A stretch of DNA of 40,818 nucleotides from RUG13409 sp045616985. GTDB lineage: Bacteria > Bacillota > Clostridia > Peptostreptococcales > Anaerovoracaceae. The notes under the pieces were generated by a model. That model saw only the letters and a program-made list of their open reading frames with translations, searched no databases and was not told where the DNA came from. The stretch covers positions 1 through 40,818 of the forward strand of contig JAZLHU010000021.1 in assembly GCA_045616985.1 (NCBI GenBank). Direction: 5' to 3'. A program made the translations under genes and the position numbers. Of the stretch, positions 25,157 to 31,215 are shown piece after piece. Each line of letters starts with the position of its first letter. The stretch's first letter is position 1.

Positions 25157-25345
25157 TTATTTAAGCCCTGCGTGTTTTCTGATGTCTTGTTCAAGACCTT
25201 TCTTAAGATCACCATTATGAAAAGGAACTATTATTGTAATGCCGGTTTGAGAGTTTCTCAATTTAATATGTGAACCACTCTGAGAAATAATTTGAAATCC
25301 TGTAGCCTGTAATTCTTTAACCATTTGTTTTGCGGTTGTAGGCAT
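25157..25345 (-). CDS. hicA: HicA-family mRNA interferase toxin
   Basis: A 62-residue protein with the double-stranded RNA-binding-like HicA fold: KQMVKELQATGFQIISQSGS, catalytic His26 in GSHIKLR, and the terminal PFHNGDLKKGLEQDIRKHAG helix. HicA cleaves mRNA and arrests growth until neutralised by HicB. All expected residues are present and the length is normal, so the pair looks intact, unlike the RelB/YoeB remnant at the left end. Its promoter is immediately upstream and predicts a leader of only about six nucleotides. Confidence 0.9.
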   Translation of the reverse strand: MPTTAKQMVKELQATGFQIISQSGSHIKLRNSQTGITIIVPFHNGDLKKGLEQDIRKHAGLK

Positions 25346-25357
25346 ATTACATCCTCA

Positions 25358-25386
25358 AGTATAATACGTAATATTACGTATGTCAA
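25358..25386 (-). promoter_or_regulatory. hicAB promoter with palindromic operator
   Basis: On the minus strand TTGACA (25386-25381), a 17-bp spacer and TATACT (25363-25358) form a near-consensus promoter. The spacer is almost entirely the 18-bp perfect palindrome ATACGTAATATTACGTAT (25364-25381). A HicB dimer bound there would block RNA polymerase. The predicted transcription start near 25351 leaves only a few bases before the hicA ATG. Confidence 0.75.
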
Positions 25387-25399
25387 TTATATATAGGAA

Positions 25400-25420
25400 A
25401 TATTGTAAACAATATATAAT
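25400..25420 (+). promoter_or_regulatory. -10 element with adjacent inverted repeat, rightward
   Basis: ATATTGT, AA, ACAATAT is a 7-bp inverted repeat (25400-25415) running into TATAAT (25415-25420), a perfect -10 for the rightward Ig-like gene. No good -35 is visible. The site lies 14 bp from the -35 of the divergent hicA promoter, so the two genes may influence each other. Confidence 0.4.
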
Positions 25421-25428
25421 AATGGGAA

Positions 25429-26004
25429 TTGGCTGTCAAGATTTGTGATATGAATATTGACCGCAAAAACTACATTTTTTATAATAAACAGTACAGGGGG
25501 GCGGAGGAGTTGCACACACTAGGATTTGATAACATTGTGATGGGCTATCAGGGTATATTTGCAAATGCAAAGAGTATTTTGCTTGATGATGATAGTCAAA
25601 AAATAGATGTGGGTTGTGCTGTAGATCCTGAGTCATGGAAATCAGAAGACCCTTCAATTGTGATAGTGGAGCAGGATGGATCGCTTATACCAGTTGCAAC
25701 CGGTAAGACAAATGTGTCAGCCACTGTAAATGGAATTAAGTATAGTTGTAGAGTTACTGTGAAGGAAGATTTATTAGACAGTGCCCGCTCATTTATTGAT
25801 TATGTTCAAGAAGAAACCCAAGGGGTAGTGAAAGATGTCGTAGATGGTTTTAAGGAAGGCGTAAATAATCTTATTGACGAGACAACAAGGGAAGTGGATA
25901 ACGTTGTTGAAAAAACGAAAGAAGGCGTCAGTGGTATTATAGACAATGCAAAAGATGGTTTGGGTTCGTTTATTGATCCGATTAAAAATATTGTAAAAGA
26001 GTAA
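25429..26004 (+). CDS. protein with bacterial Ig-like (Big_2) segment and amphipathic C-terminal repeats
   Basis: A 191-residue protein. Residues about 45-112 resemble a Big_2 Ig-like domain: WKSEDPSIVIVEQDGSLIPV, then ATGKTNVSATVNG and KYSCRVTV. Such domains are usually on surface proteins, yet no signal peptide is present. From about 115 the sequence is a run of amphipathic helices of the pattern FKEGVNNLIDETTREVDNVV and TKEGVSGIIDNAKDGLGSFI, apolipoprotein-like. The start is uncertain: TTG at 25429 or ATG at 25450; neither has a clear ribosome site and a -10 ends at 25420. Possible readings are a cytoplasmic or membrane-surface protein, or a gene that lost its 5' end. The function is unknown. 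Confidence 0.6.
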   Translation: MAVKICDMNIDRKNYIFYNKQYRGAEELHTLGFDNIVMGYQGIFANAKSILLDDDSQKIDVGCAVDPESWKSEDPSIVIVEQDGSLIPVATGKTNVSATVNGIKYSCRVTVKEDLLDSARSFIDYVQEETQGVVKDVVDGFKEGVNNLIDETTREVDNVVEKTKEGVSGIIDNAKDGLGSFIDPIKNIVKE

Positions 26005-26069
26005 AAGTGAAAGTTTAGAAATGTAGTTCATTTATTTTTGGCTTTTAGTTAATTCGCAAAATTTACAAG

Positions 26070-26100
26070 ACCTCTTACGAGAAATCGTAGGAGGTTTTTA
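26070..26100 (+). terminator. terminator whose 3' arm carries the next ribosome site
   Basis: ACCTCTTACGA (26070-26080), GAAA tetraloop, TCGTAGGAGGT (26085-26095) form an 11-bp stem with one wobble pair, followed by a T run. AGGAGG in the 3' arm (26089-26094) is also the ribosome site of the XRE gene whose ATG is at 26103. Confidence 0.75.
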
Positions 26101-26102
26101 TT

Positions 26103-26558
26103 ATGGAGAAAAATAAAAAGAGTGGTATCGGATTAAAACCGATAAAAATTGAAAAACAACGGATTGAACACGGCGGTTTGGAAAGGGCTGCAAGGTATAA
26201 TTATTACGATATGTATAATAGTACTTCATTGATTCAAAGTTTTACAAGGAAATTGCCTGAATTACGGATACAAAAAGGTGTGTCCGCAAGGGAGATGAGT
26301 TTGTCTTTAGGACAGAGCCCAAGCTACATTAATGATATTGAAAACAAAAGGGCATTACCTTCAATGGCAATGTTTTTTGAGATATGTGAGTACTTGAATA
26401 CAAAGCCGAGTGAATTCTTTAGTTACAAAAAAGATTCAAAAGCACTTGTTCCAACGGAATTTTTTGAACATTTTGATAAGCTCGGCAACGAAGATAAAGT
26501 TCTATTGTTAAAAATTGCAGAATTACTATTTGAGCAAAGGGGAAAAGAGAATGGCTAA
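26103..26558 (+). CDS. XRE-family helix-turn-helix regulator
   Basis: A 151-residue protein with a central Cro/C1-type HTH (about 52-108): LPELRIQKGVSAREMSLSLG, then QSPSYINDIENKRALPSMAM with the recognition helix, and FFEICEYLNTKPSEFF. The N-terminal 50 residues and the short C-terminal helix (FEHFDKLGNEDKVLLLKIAE) are outside the domain; the C-terminal part is typical of clostridial regulators of this size. Its ribosome site is buried in the preceding hairpin, so its translation may depend on upstream transcription. The end overlaps the next lipoprotein gene by 8 nt, suggesting it regulates that operon; the target is unknown. Confidence 0.88.
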   Translation: MEKNKKSGIGLKPIKIEKQRIEHGGLERAARYNYYDMYNSTSLIQSFTRKLPELRIQKGVSAREMSLSLGQSPSYINDIENKRALPSMAMFFEICEYLNTKPSEFFSYKKDSKALVPTEFFEHFDKLGNEDKVLLLKIAELLFEQRGKENG

Positions 26559-26940
26559 AAAGATAACAGCTATATTGCTTTCACTTGTATTGGTATTTAT
26601 GTTTTGTGGTTGCGGAACAAGCACGGGAGAGGCCCAGAATTCCAATCAGAAAGTTGAGGAAATTAAGGAAGAAAAGGGCGGTATTAGGCAGGAACTTAAG
26701 GACTTTTTGAAGTCGTACGAAGCTTGTATGGATGAGTATGTTGAGTTTATGAAGAGTTATAATCCATCGGATCTTTCGCTGCTTACAAAATATACTGATT
26801 TTTTAAAGAAGTATACGGATTTTGCTGAAAAGGCCCAGGCCTGGGAAAACAAAGATTTAAATAACGAAGAACTGCTTTACTATACAGAGGTTCTTGAAAG
26901 AGTAAGCCAAAAACTTCTTAAGGTAAGTCTTGGGAAATAG
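26551..26940 (+). CDS. small lipoprotein, DUF6591-like
   Basis: A 129-residue protein. MAKKITAILLSLVLVFMFCG ends in a lipobox-like segment with Cys21 as the probable lipidation site. The mature part is helical and rich in aromatic and acidic residues (FLKSYEACMDEYVEFMKSY, then LLTKYTDFLKKYTDFAEKAQ), which resembles what I know as DUF6591; the assignment is from memory of the pattern. The start at 26551 has AAAGGGGA upstream and gives a proper signal peptide; an in-frame ATG at 26515 is rejected. It overlaps the XRE gene and is followed by another lipoprotein gene, forming a three-gene unit. Confidence 0.75.
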   Translation: MAKKITAILLSLVLVFMFCGCGTSTGEAQNSNQKVEEIKEEKGGIRQELKDFLKSYEACMDEYVEFMKSYNPSDLSLLTKYTDFLKKYTDFAEKAQAWENKDLNNEELLYYTEVLERVSQKLLKVSLGK

Positions 26941-26951
26941 GAGGAAAAACC

Positions 26952-27284
26952 ATGAAAAAGGTAATTACAATTGTACTGGCAATGTGTCTTGTTATGGCGC
27001 TTTGTGTTGGATGCGGTGAGGTAAAAATTGATTATGAGGATGTTGCATCGTTTGAGGCAGATCTTAATAAAGGGGAAGACCTTAAGGGAAAGACTGTTAC
27101 AATTACTGTTGATAAGCTTGTTCCGGACAGTGCATTTGGATATAACATCCAAACCGGTGAGCATCTGAATTTCTGTTCTGATACCAATCCCGGTGTCCAG
27201 ACCGGAGATACGATAAATGTGAAGGTTTCAGAAGTTTTTTCCTTGCTTGGGTCTTATATCATTTCGTATGAGGTTGTGAAATAG
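26952..27284 (+). CDS. small lipoprotein, unknown function
   Basis: A 110-residue protein with signal peptide MKKVITIVLAMCLVMALCVG and lipidation Cys21 in the next residue. The mature domain is beta-rich (LKGKTVTITVDKLVPDSAFG, then TGDTINVKVSEVFSLLGSYI). Its alternating strands and length would suit a small OB-like fold, but I cannot name a family. TAGGAGG lies 7 nt before the start. It is the last gene of the XRE-lipoprotein unit and is followed by a strong terminator. Confidence 0.75.
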   Translation: MKKVITIVLAMCLVMALCVGCGEVKIDYEDVASFEADLNKGEDLKGKTVTITVDKLVPDSAFGYNIQTGEHLNFCSDTNPGVQTGDTINVKVSEVFSLLGSYIISYEVVK

Positions 27285-27307
27285 GGCAAGGTTACAAAAC
27301 TGCTTTT

Positions 27308-27338
27308 AAGGAGTGCATTTATGTGCACTCCTTTTTTA
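27308..27338 (+). terminator. intrinsic terminator after the lipoprotein unit
   Basis: AAGGAGTGCA (27308-27317) and TGCACTCCTT (27324-27333) form a perfect 10-bp stem with a 6-nt loop, followed by TTTT. Confidence 0.88.
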
Positions 27339-27408
27339 TTAAAACCAATAGCCTGAGGTTGTATTCTATTATATATTTGAACTGTAATATTCAAGATACG
27401 GCAATATG

Positions 27409-27417
27409 TGGTACAAT
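27409..27417 (+). promoter_or_regulatory. extended -10 promoter of the flavin reductase-like gene
   Basis: TGG directly before TACAAT (27412-27417) is an extended -10 (TGn). No good -35 is present. The predicted start near 27424 gives a leader of about 31 nt with AAGGAGG. Confidence 0.55.
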
Positions 27418-27454
27418 ATAATAAAAAATGTAACAAAAAGGAGGTCAATTAGTT

Positions 27455-28015
27455 ATGAGAAAGAATTTAGGAAAAAAGCCATTGATATATCCGCAGCCGG
27501 TCCTTATGGTCGGGACATACGATGAAAACGGAAACCCTGATATTATGAATGCTGCCTGGGGCGGCGTTGGAGATGATACTCAGGTATTTCTTTGTCTGTC
27601 TGCGAATCATAAAACTACAAAGAATCTTTTAAAGAACGGATGCTTTACGGTAAGCATGGCGGTTGAAGGTTTTGAAGCAGAATGTGATTATCTTGGAATT
27701 GTTTCTGCAAATAATGATCCTGATAAAGTTGTAAACTCCGGGCTTCATACGCACAGATCGGAGCTTGTTGACGCTCCGATTGTGGATGAGCTTCCTGTTT
27801 GTTTGGAATGTAGGCTGATTTCTTATGAAGAAGAGCATTGCCATTTGTTCGGAGAGATCGTCGGAACATCTGTTGATGAAAAAGTTCTGACAGACGGTAA
27901 GGTCGATATTTCCAAGTTAAAGCCTCTTATCTTTGATATTGACAGGCATGGATACTATGGTGTCGGAGCAAGAAAAGCTGATGCATTCAGTGTCGGAGCG
28001 AGGTTTAAGAAATAG
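27455..28015 (+). CDS. flavin reductase-like FMN-binding protein
   Basis: A 186-residue protein of the flavin reductase/FMN-binding split-barrel superfamily. YPQPVLMVGTYDENGNPDIM and NAAWGGVGDD match the N-terminal strand and flavin-binding loop; SANHKTTKNLLKNGCFTVSM follows the family pattern, and it ends with a GYYGVGARKADAFSVG tail. Such proteins bind FMN and reduce flavin or small acceptors with NAD(P)H; the substrate is unknown. AAGGAGG precedes the start and its own extended -10 promoter is upstream. A Nudix gene follows 7 bp after the stop. Confidence 0.88.
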   Translation: MRKNLGKKPLIYPQPVLMVGTYDENGNPDIMNAAWGGVGDDTQVFLCLSANHKTTKNLLKNGCFTVSMAVEGFEAECDYLGIVSANNDPDKVVNSGLHTHRSELVDAPIVDELPVCLECRLISYEEEHCHLFGEIVGTSVDEKVLTDGKVDISKLKPLIFDIDRHGYYGVGARKADAFSVGARFKK

Positions 28016-28022
28016 GTTTATC

Positions 28023-28571
28023 ATGATGACAAAAGAAGAACTGGAAGAAAAACAGCTTAGTTCTGAGCTTATATATGATGGTGTTGTGGTTCACCTGTAT
28101 AAGGATCAGGTGTCGATTCCGGGCGGCGGTCAGTCGATTCGGGAGGTTGTTCGCCATGTTGGTGCGGTTTGTGTAGTGCCGTATGAGGATGGTATGGTTT
28201 ACATGGAACGACAGTATCGCTATCCGTTTGAGGAGGTTTTGTCAGAAATTCCGGCAGGAAAGCTGGATTACAGCGGTGAGGACCTTTTGCAGGCGGCTAA
28301 AAGAGAGCTTCGGGAGGAGACAGGTTTGACTGCCGGCAAATGGACGGATCTCGGGCCTCTTTATCCGACTGTTGCTTATACTGACGAAAGGATCGAGCTT
28401 TTTATGGCTGAGGACCTTCACCCGGGGCAGACAGATTTGGACGAGGACGAGTTTATCGATGTGTATAAGGTGCCGCTTAAGGATGTGCTGACCGATGTGA
28501 TGGACGGCAAGGTGCCTGACGGCAAAACCCAGATTGCCATTCTGAAAGCAGCCCGCCTGAAAGGTTTGTGA
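28023..28571 (+). CDS. Nudix hydrolase, ADP-ribose pyrophosphatase-like
   Basis: A 182-residue protein. The Nudix box spans about residues 79-102 (GKLDYSGEDLLQAAKRELRE followed by ETGL) and has the REL and EE-x-G elements, with one extra residue between the leading Gly and the first Glu. SEIPAGKL and the acidic GQTDLDEDEFIDV region resemble the ADP-ribose pyrophosphatase group, which hydrolyses ADP-ribose to AMP and ribose 5-phosphate. Adjacent ATG codons at 28023 and 28026 are both possible; an in-frame start at 27933 would overlap the flavin reductase gene and is rejected. Confidence 0.9.
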   Translation: MMTKEELEEKQLSSELIYDGVVVHLYKDQVSIPGGGQSIREVVRHVGAVCVVPYEDGMVYMERQYRYPFEEVLSEIPAGKLDYSGEDLLQAAKRELREETGLTAGKWTDLGPLYPTVAYTDERIELFMAEDLHPGQTDLDEDEFIDVYKVPLKDVLTDVMDGKVPDGKTQIAILKAARLKGL

Positions 28572-28633
28572 GTATGCAATGTAAGAACTGCACAAAAAAC
28601 AGCAACGCGATAGTGATGAGCGGAGGTAAAGAA

Positions 28634-29779
28634 ATGAACGCAGACACAGATTTAATACAATTCATTAAAAATGTATACGAAAATGTCGATCATTGCATAG
28701 GCTATCCGCTTTGTCAGATTCCTAATATGTCGGGCTTTGGCGAGTGGTATGTAAAGACAGGTCTTTGTGATATTGGTATTAATAATGCCGGCAATCCGTT
28801 TGACGGTGAGCAATTCCTGTTAAATTCGGTAGGTATTGAGCAGTATGTAGTAAAAATGTTTGCGCCCTGGTACGGTATCCCTGAGGGTCAGGAATGGGGC
28901 TTTGTGACAAACAGCGGAACTGACGGAAATATGCACGGAATTTATTACGGTGCAAAAAAGCTTCAGAATGAAACGGGAATGCTTCCGATCGTATATGTTT
29001 CTAAAGAGGCACATTATTCATCTTTCCGCATATGCGATGTTCAAAACCTTGAGGTCAGACTGATTGATTACGATGAACAGGGCCGTATGGATCCGGAGTC
29101 TTTAAGAAAAAACATCGACCCGGGAAAGCCGGCGTTAGTAATTATTGCCATCGGTTCAACATTTATGGGTGCAACGGATGATCAGGCTGCAATCGCAAAG
29201 GTTTTGGATGACGTGAAGCCGATTGCGGTTTACAGGCATCTTGATGCCGCTTTGTTTGGCGGATATTTCCCGTTTACCGAATATAAGGATATAGTCAGCA
29301 TGGAAAAACAGGGATATGATTCGATTGCAATCAGCGGTCATAAGTTTTTCGGAATTGACGAACCTTGCGGATTGTTTTTGAGCCGCAAGGAGATTTTGGA
29401 TGCGCAAAAATCCTTTAGGGTTTCATATCTTCACAACAATATGCCGCTTATCAGTTGTTCCAGAAACGGATTGACTCCGCTGAAATTTTACTGGGTTCTT
29501 AAGAATGTCGGTTACGACGGTTTTGCAAAGGAAGCGCAGGCTATGCTGGAGAATACAGAGTATCTTCAAAAGAGACTTGATGAAATCGGCTATCCTGCTT
29601 GGCATATGCAATACAGTAATACGGTTTTCTTTAAGCGTCCGGATGATTGGATCAGAAAAAAATATATGCTTGCCGACGGTAATCTTCCGCAGTTCGGAGG
29701 AGAGCTTTGCCACATTGTTGTGATGCAGCATGTAAAGAAAAGTATTATTGATGAGTTTGTGGCGGATCTGCAAGCTTAG
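28634..29779 (+). CDS. hdc: PLP-dependent group II decarboxylase, histidine decarboxylase-like
   Basis: A 381-residue fold-type I PLP enzyme close in length and motifs to the PLP-dependent histidine decarboxylases of enterobacteria (about 378): a WGFVTNSGTDGNMHGIYYG block, EAHYSSF with His127 that would stack on PLP, HLDAALFGGYFP with Asp204, and SGHKFFG with Lys237 as the Schiff-base lysine. This family makes histamine from histidine. Other amino acid decarboxylases (serine, aspartate) share the fold, so substrate is inference. GGAGG 8 nt before 28634 decides the start; in-frame starts at 28568 and 28616 are possible. No histidine/histamine antiporter is adjacent. Confidence 0.8.
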   Translation: MNADTDLIQFIKNVYENVDHCIGYPLCQIPNMSGFGEWYVKTGLCDIGINNAGNPFDGEQFLLNSVGIEQYVVKMFAPWYGIPEGQEWGFVTNSGTDGNMHGIYYGAKKLQNETGMLPIVYVSKEAHYSSFRICDVQNLEVRLIDYDEQGRMDPESLRKNIDPGKPALVIIAIGSTFMGATDDQAAIAKVLDDVKPIAVYRHLDAALFGGYFPFTEYKDIVSMEKQGYDSIAISGHKFFGIDEPCGLFLSRKEILDAQKSFRVSYLHNNMPLISCSRNGLTPLKFYWVLKNVGYDGFAKEAQAMLENTEYLQKRLDEIGYPAWHMQYSNTVFFKRPDDWIRKKYMLADGNLPQFGGELCHIVVMQHVKKSIIDEFVADLQA

Positions 29780-29899
29780 GTAATGTCTGTGGCTCGGGCT
29801 TTTGCTTTTTCAGTTAGCTTCAGTTTGTTTAATATGCTTCCCGGAATTACTGAAGATAATTGCAGAGGTTGAATGGATATTAGTTGAAGGAGGAGTGAA

Positions 29900-30418
29900 A
29901 TGAAGGATTTTTTGGAACTTGTAAAGGAAAGATATTCGTGCAGGGCTTTTTCCGACAAACCGATTGAAGATGAAAAATTGAGTAAGATTTTAGAGGCAGG
30001 AAGGATCGCCCCGACAGCAAGAAATAATCAGCCGCAGGTAATTTATGTTGCAAAGAGCAAAGAGGCTGTTGAGCTTGCAAAGAAATGTTCACCTTGTATC
30101 TATAACGCGCCTGTAGTGCTTATTGTTGGCTTTGACAAAACAAAAGCTGCATCTGTTCCTACGAGAGGGAACTATAACTTTGGTGAGGTTGACGCTTCAA
30201 TTGTAATTACTCATATGATGATGGAAGCCGCAGATCTTGGTATTGCTTCCTGTTGGGTCGGCATGTTTGATCCAAAACTTACTCATGAGACGTTTAATAT
30301 TTCTGAAAACGTTCAGCTTGTATCGTTCCTTCCTATAGGATATGCCGCAGAAGAGGGAAAGCCATCCGATAAGCATACATCAAGAAAAGCATCAGAAGAA
30401 ACAATAACGTTTATTTAG
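29900..30418 (+). CDS. nitroreductase family protein
   Basis: A 172-residue FMN-dependent oxidoreductase-like protein. The start YSCRAFSDKPIEDEKLSKIL followed by EAGRIAPTARNNQPQ is the classical nitroreductase FMN-phosphate site, and MMMEAADLGIASCWVGMFDP followed by a FLPIGYAAEEGKP end complete the fold. The physiological substrate is unknown. AAGGAGG 7 nt upstream fixes the start. The 120-bp gap before it contains no clear promoter. The remnant of an acetyltransferase gene follows immediately after its stop, in the same frame. Confidence 0.9.
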   Translation: MKDFLELVKERYSCRAFSDKPIEDEKLSKILEAGRIAPTARNNQPQVIYVAKSKEAVELAKKCSPCIYNAPVVLIVGFDKTKAASVPTRGNYNFGEVDASIVITHMMMEAADLGIASCWVGMFDPKLTHETFNISENVQLVSFLPIGYAAEEGKPSDKHTSRKASEETITFI

Positions 30419-30433
30419 TTTGATGTAATAAAA

Positions 30434-30532
30434 ATGGCCGACGCATTTTATGCAGCTATGGGTGCTGAGCCAATGAGCGATTTGACGGTTTACAGAATTG
30501 CCGGTGATGCCATGAAGAAAATGGATAAATGA
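30434..30532 (+). pseudogene. C-terminal remnant of a GNAT acetyltransferase
   Basis: Thirty-two codons encode AFYAAMGAEPMSDLTVYRIA and a short terminal helix. This matches the last strand and helix of GNAT N-acetyltransferases, where a FYxxxGAxPM segment is followed by W/LTVYR and a final helix. Everything upstream, including the acetyl-CoA loop, is missing. It lies 15 bp after the nitroreductase stop in the same frame. Deletion of the 5' part of a former gene is the simplest explanation. Confidence 0.6.
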
Positions 30533-30734
30533 AAAAATAATTACCTACACATCAACAATAATTCTTTGGATAGTCTTAATTTTGCTTGCCTTTAAGGTGA
30601 GTGCGTATCCTTTGCTTATACTATTCTTGCTGCATTTGTTTGAGCTGGTTTGCACAGGGTTTTCAACGGGACGTGAGTACGGGAATTCTGTTTTAAGGTG
30701 CATTGTAATGTGTATGCTCTTTGGTTTTTTATAG
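30529..30734 (+). pseudogene. small membrane protein with a frameshift in its A-tract start
   Basis: ATG at 30529 overlaps the stop of the GNAT remnant, but ATG AAA AAA TAA ends at once. With one more A in the six-A run the frame opens as MKKIITYTSTIILWIVLILL and continues AFKVSAYPLLILFLLHLFEL to a stop at 30732-30734: about 68 residues with two hydrophobic segments. So either the strain has lost one A, or the tract varies, or there is a sequencing error. The family is not recognised. A NifX-like gene follows. Confidence 0.55.
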
Positions 30735-30769
30735 AATAAGAAGTTTTGATACAAAGAAAGGAATTTTAA

Positions 30770-31129
30770 ATGAAAATTGCAGTAACGTACGAGAATGGAC
30801 AGATTTTTCAGCACTTTGGACATACACAGGAGTTTAAGGTGTATGAAATTGAAGATGGAAAGATCAAAGATCGTAAAATAATCGGAAACGGTGGCGCCGG
30901 ACATGAGGCCCTGGCAGAGCTTTTATCAAATGGGGATATTGAAATCCTTATTTGCGGCGGAATAGGGCCCGGAGCTCAGGCTGCACTGGCTGAATATGGC
31001 ATAAGGGTCGTTCCGGGTGTGGTTGGAACCGCAGATACGGCAGTTGAAGAGTTTCTGTCCGGACAGCTTAAATTCTCTACTGAGGCGAATTGCAATCATC
31101 ATGGAGAAGAACATCAGTGCAGCCACTAA
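30770..31129 (+). CDS. NifX/NifB-C-terminal-like (dinitrogenase iron-molybdenum cofactor) protein
   Basis: A 119-residue protein with the NifX-type RNase H-like fold: MKIAVTYENGQIFQHFGHTQ with the conserved HFG, then ILICGGIGPGAQAALAEYGI and the closing strand-helix pair. In nitrogen fixers such domains carry FeMo-cofactor precursors; in anaerobes without nitrogenase the small stand-alone forms are of unknown function, probably binding iron-sulfur or metal clusters. The C-terminal tail CNHHGEEHQCSH is rich in Cys and His and looks metal-binding. AAAGGA precedes the start. No nif genes are nearby. Confidence 0.85.
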   Translation: MKIAVTYENGQIFQHFGHTQEFKVYEIEDGKIKDRKIIGNGGAGHEALAELLSNGDIEILICGGIGPGAQAALAEYGIRVVPGVVGTADTAVEEFLSGQLKFSTEANCNHHGEEHQCSH

Positions 31130-31149
31130 TCAGGATGATTAGGTATATA

Positions 31150-31174
31150 TTGTGCTTTGGAAATCAAAGCACAA
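31150..31174. terminator. hairpin between convergent genes
   Basis: TTGTGCTTTG (31150-31159) and CAAAGCACAA (31165-31174) form a perfect 10-bp stem with a 5-nt loop between the convergent NifX-like and ylmH genes. There is no strong T run on either strand, so it may be a weak bidirectional terminator or an mRNA 3' stabiliser. Confidence 0.45.
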
Positions 31175-31215
31175 GGGCTGTGACCGATTGCTGCTGTTAA
31201 TCGTATGAAAAGTGT

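Noticed and set aside
23879..25345. A complete defence island (endonuclease, ssDNA-binding protein, toxin-antitoxin)
   Set aside because: The endonuclease is truncated and lacks a methylase, and the HicAB pair is convergent with ydbC, so there is no evidence that the genes act as one system.
27933..28022. Longer Nudix protein starting inside the flavin reductase gene
   Set aside because: The extra residues are encoded by flavin reductase codons in another frame; the MMTKEE start fits the family better.
29780..29870. A 29-codon ORF (ATG at 29783) between the decarboxylase and nitroreductase genes
   Set aside because: There is no ribosome site and no family resemblance; it is too short to support.
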